In this document: piece by piece, positions 14,986 through 14,998 of the stretch
Position numbering within the stretch: the first letter of the stretch is position 1
Layout: the number at the start of each line of letters is the position of its first letter
Origin: Microcaldota archaeon
Lineage (GTDB): Archaea; Micrarchaeota; Micrarchaeia; Micrarchaeales; CABMGC01
Reading direction: 5' to 3'
Length of the DNA: 14,998 bases
NCBI GenBank assembly: GCA_021821605.1
Contig: JAKACG010000013.1
Span: 1-14,998 of the forward strand
Notes under the pieces: generated by a model
Seen by the model: only the letters and a program-made list of their open reading frames with translations
The model's database searches: none
Told to the model about the DNA's origin: nothing
Program-made: the position numbers and the translations under genes

Positions 14986-14998
14986 TACCCATCCTTTA

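Larger units (their letters stand above)
13398..14992 (+). mobile_element. IS4-superfamily insertion sequence (outer ends uncertain)
   Basis: One transposase gene is enclosed by imperfect inverted repeats. Left 13404-13433 and the reverse complement of 14956-14985 align without gaps at 24 of 30 positions, sharing AAACC, TAACTC, GCT and TTGGTAATA. With one gap the match extends outward to ATG at 13398 and CAT at 14992. The right repeat overlaps the 3' end of the transposase gene. The true tips may lie further out, and the right one may be beyond the window, so a target duplication cannot be checked. Size (about 1.6 kb or slightly more) fits this superfamily. The transposase frame and both repeats are present, so the element may be recent or active. 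Confidence 0.8.

Noticed and set aside
13436..14998. TAAAGGGAGGGT (13436-13447) and the reverse complement of 14987-14998 as alternative IS tips (10 of 12 matching)
   Set aside because: It would place the left tip inside the much longer 24-of-30 repeat pair, with unequal distances to the inner motifs; probably coincidence.
1..14998. CRISPR array, rRNA genes, toxin-antitoxin or defence gene cassette
   Set aside because: I looked for regularly spaced repeats and for small gene pairs of this kind and saw none; the accessory segment holds only the remnant gene and the IS.

Overview
The window is AT-rich archaeal DNA. The evidence is a complete A-type ATP synthase operon in archaeal order, a two-zinc-ribbon archaeal-type topoisomerase I, a Dph6-like diphthamide enzyme, GGTG-type Shine-Dalgarno sites and TATA-box-like promoters. 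Isoleucine is very often ATA and arginine AGA. I cannot place the species. Some features would fit a Thermoplasmata-like or small-genome acidophile (ARMAN-type) archaeon, but that is a guess from memory of similar proteins, not a result.

Layout. Positions 1-2091 (minus strand) hold the N-terminal 697 codons of DNA topoisomerase I, running off the left edge. Next, also on the minus strand, is a 76-residue two-helix membrane protein of unknown function (2213-2443). A divergent intergenic region (2444-2615) then opens a tightly packed plus-strand operon: ATP synthase subunits H, I, K, E, C, F, A, B and D (2616-10863). An ATP-pyrophosphatase of the diphthine-ammonia ligase type overlaps atpD, a PLP aminotransferase follows 5 nt later, and a tRNA-Val(UAC) starts 2 nt after the aminotransferase stop. 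The ATPase genes encode the membrane ion-translocating part (I, K), the stalks (E/H peripheral; C, D, F central) and the A3B3 catalytic head. Several starts, including a TTG start for atpC, are best placed by a GGTG motif lying 4-6 nt upstream and embedded in the end of the preceding gene or just after its stop, which suggests translational coupling.

From the tRNA onward the window changes character (12818-14998). It looks like an accessory insertion zone. It contains a 13-nt copy of the tRNA 3' end about 550 bp downstream (a candidate attachment-site scar). Between the tRNA and that copy lies a decayed gene in which the N-terminal and C-terminal parts of a protein are joined out of frame, with the middle apparently missing. 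After the copy comes an apparently intact IS4-superfamily insertion sequence with a 485-residue DDE transposase. I found imperfect terminal inverted repeats for it (24 of 30 matching). A perfect 10+10 nt palindrome spans the start codon of its transposase and uses the same TTGGTAATA motif as the inverted repeats. Its right outer boundary is at or beyond the window edge.

No CRISPR array, rRNA, intein or obviously new multi-gene system was seen. The most unusual material is the tRNA/att scar/IS junction and the palindrome over the transposase start codon.
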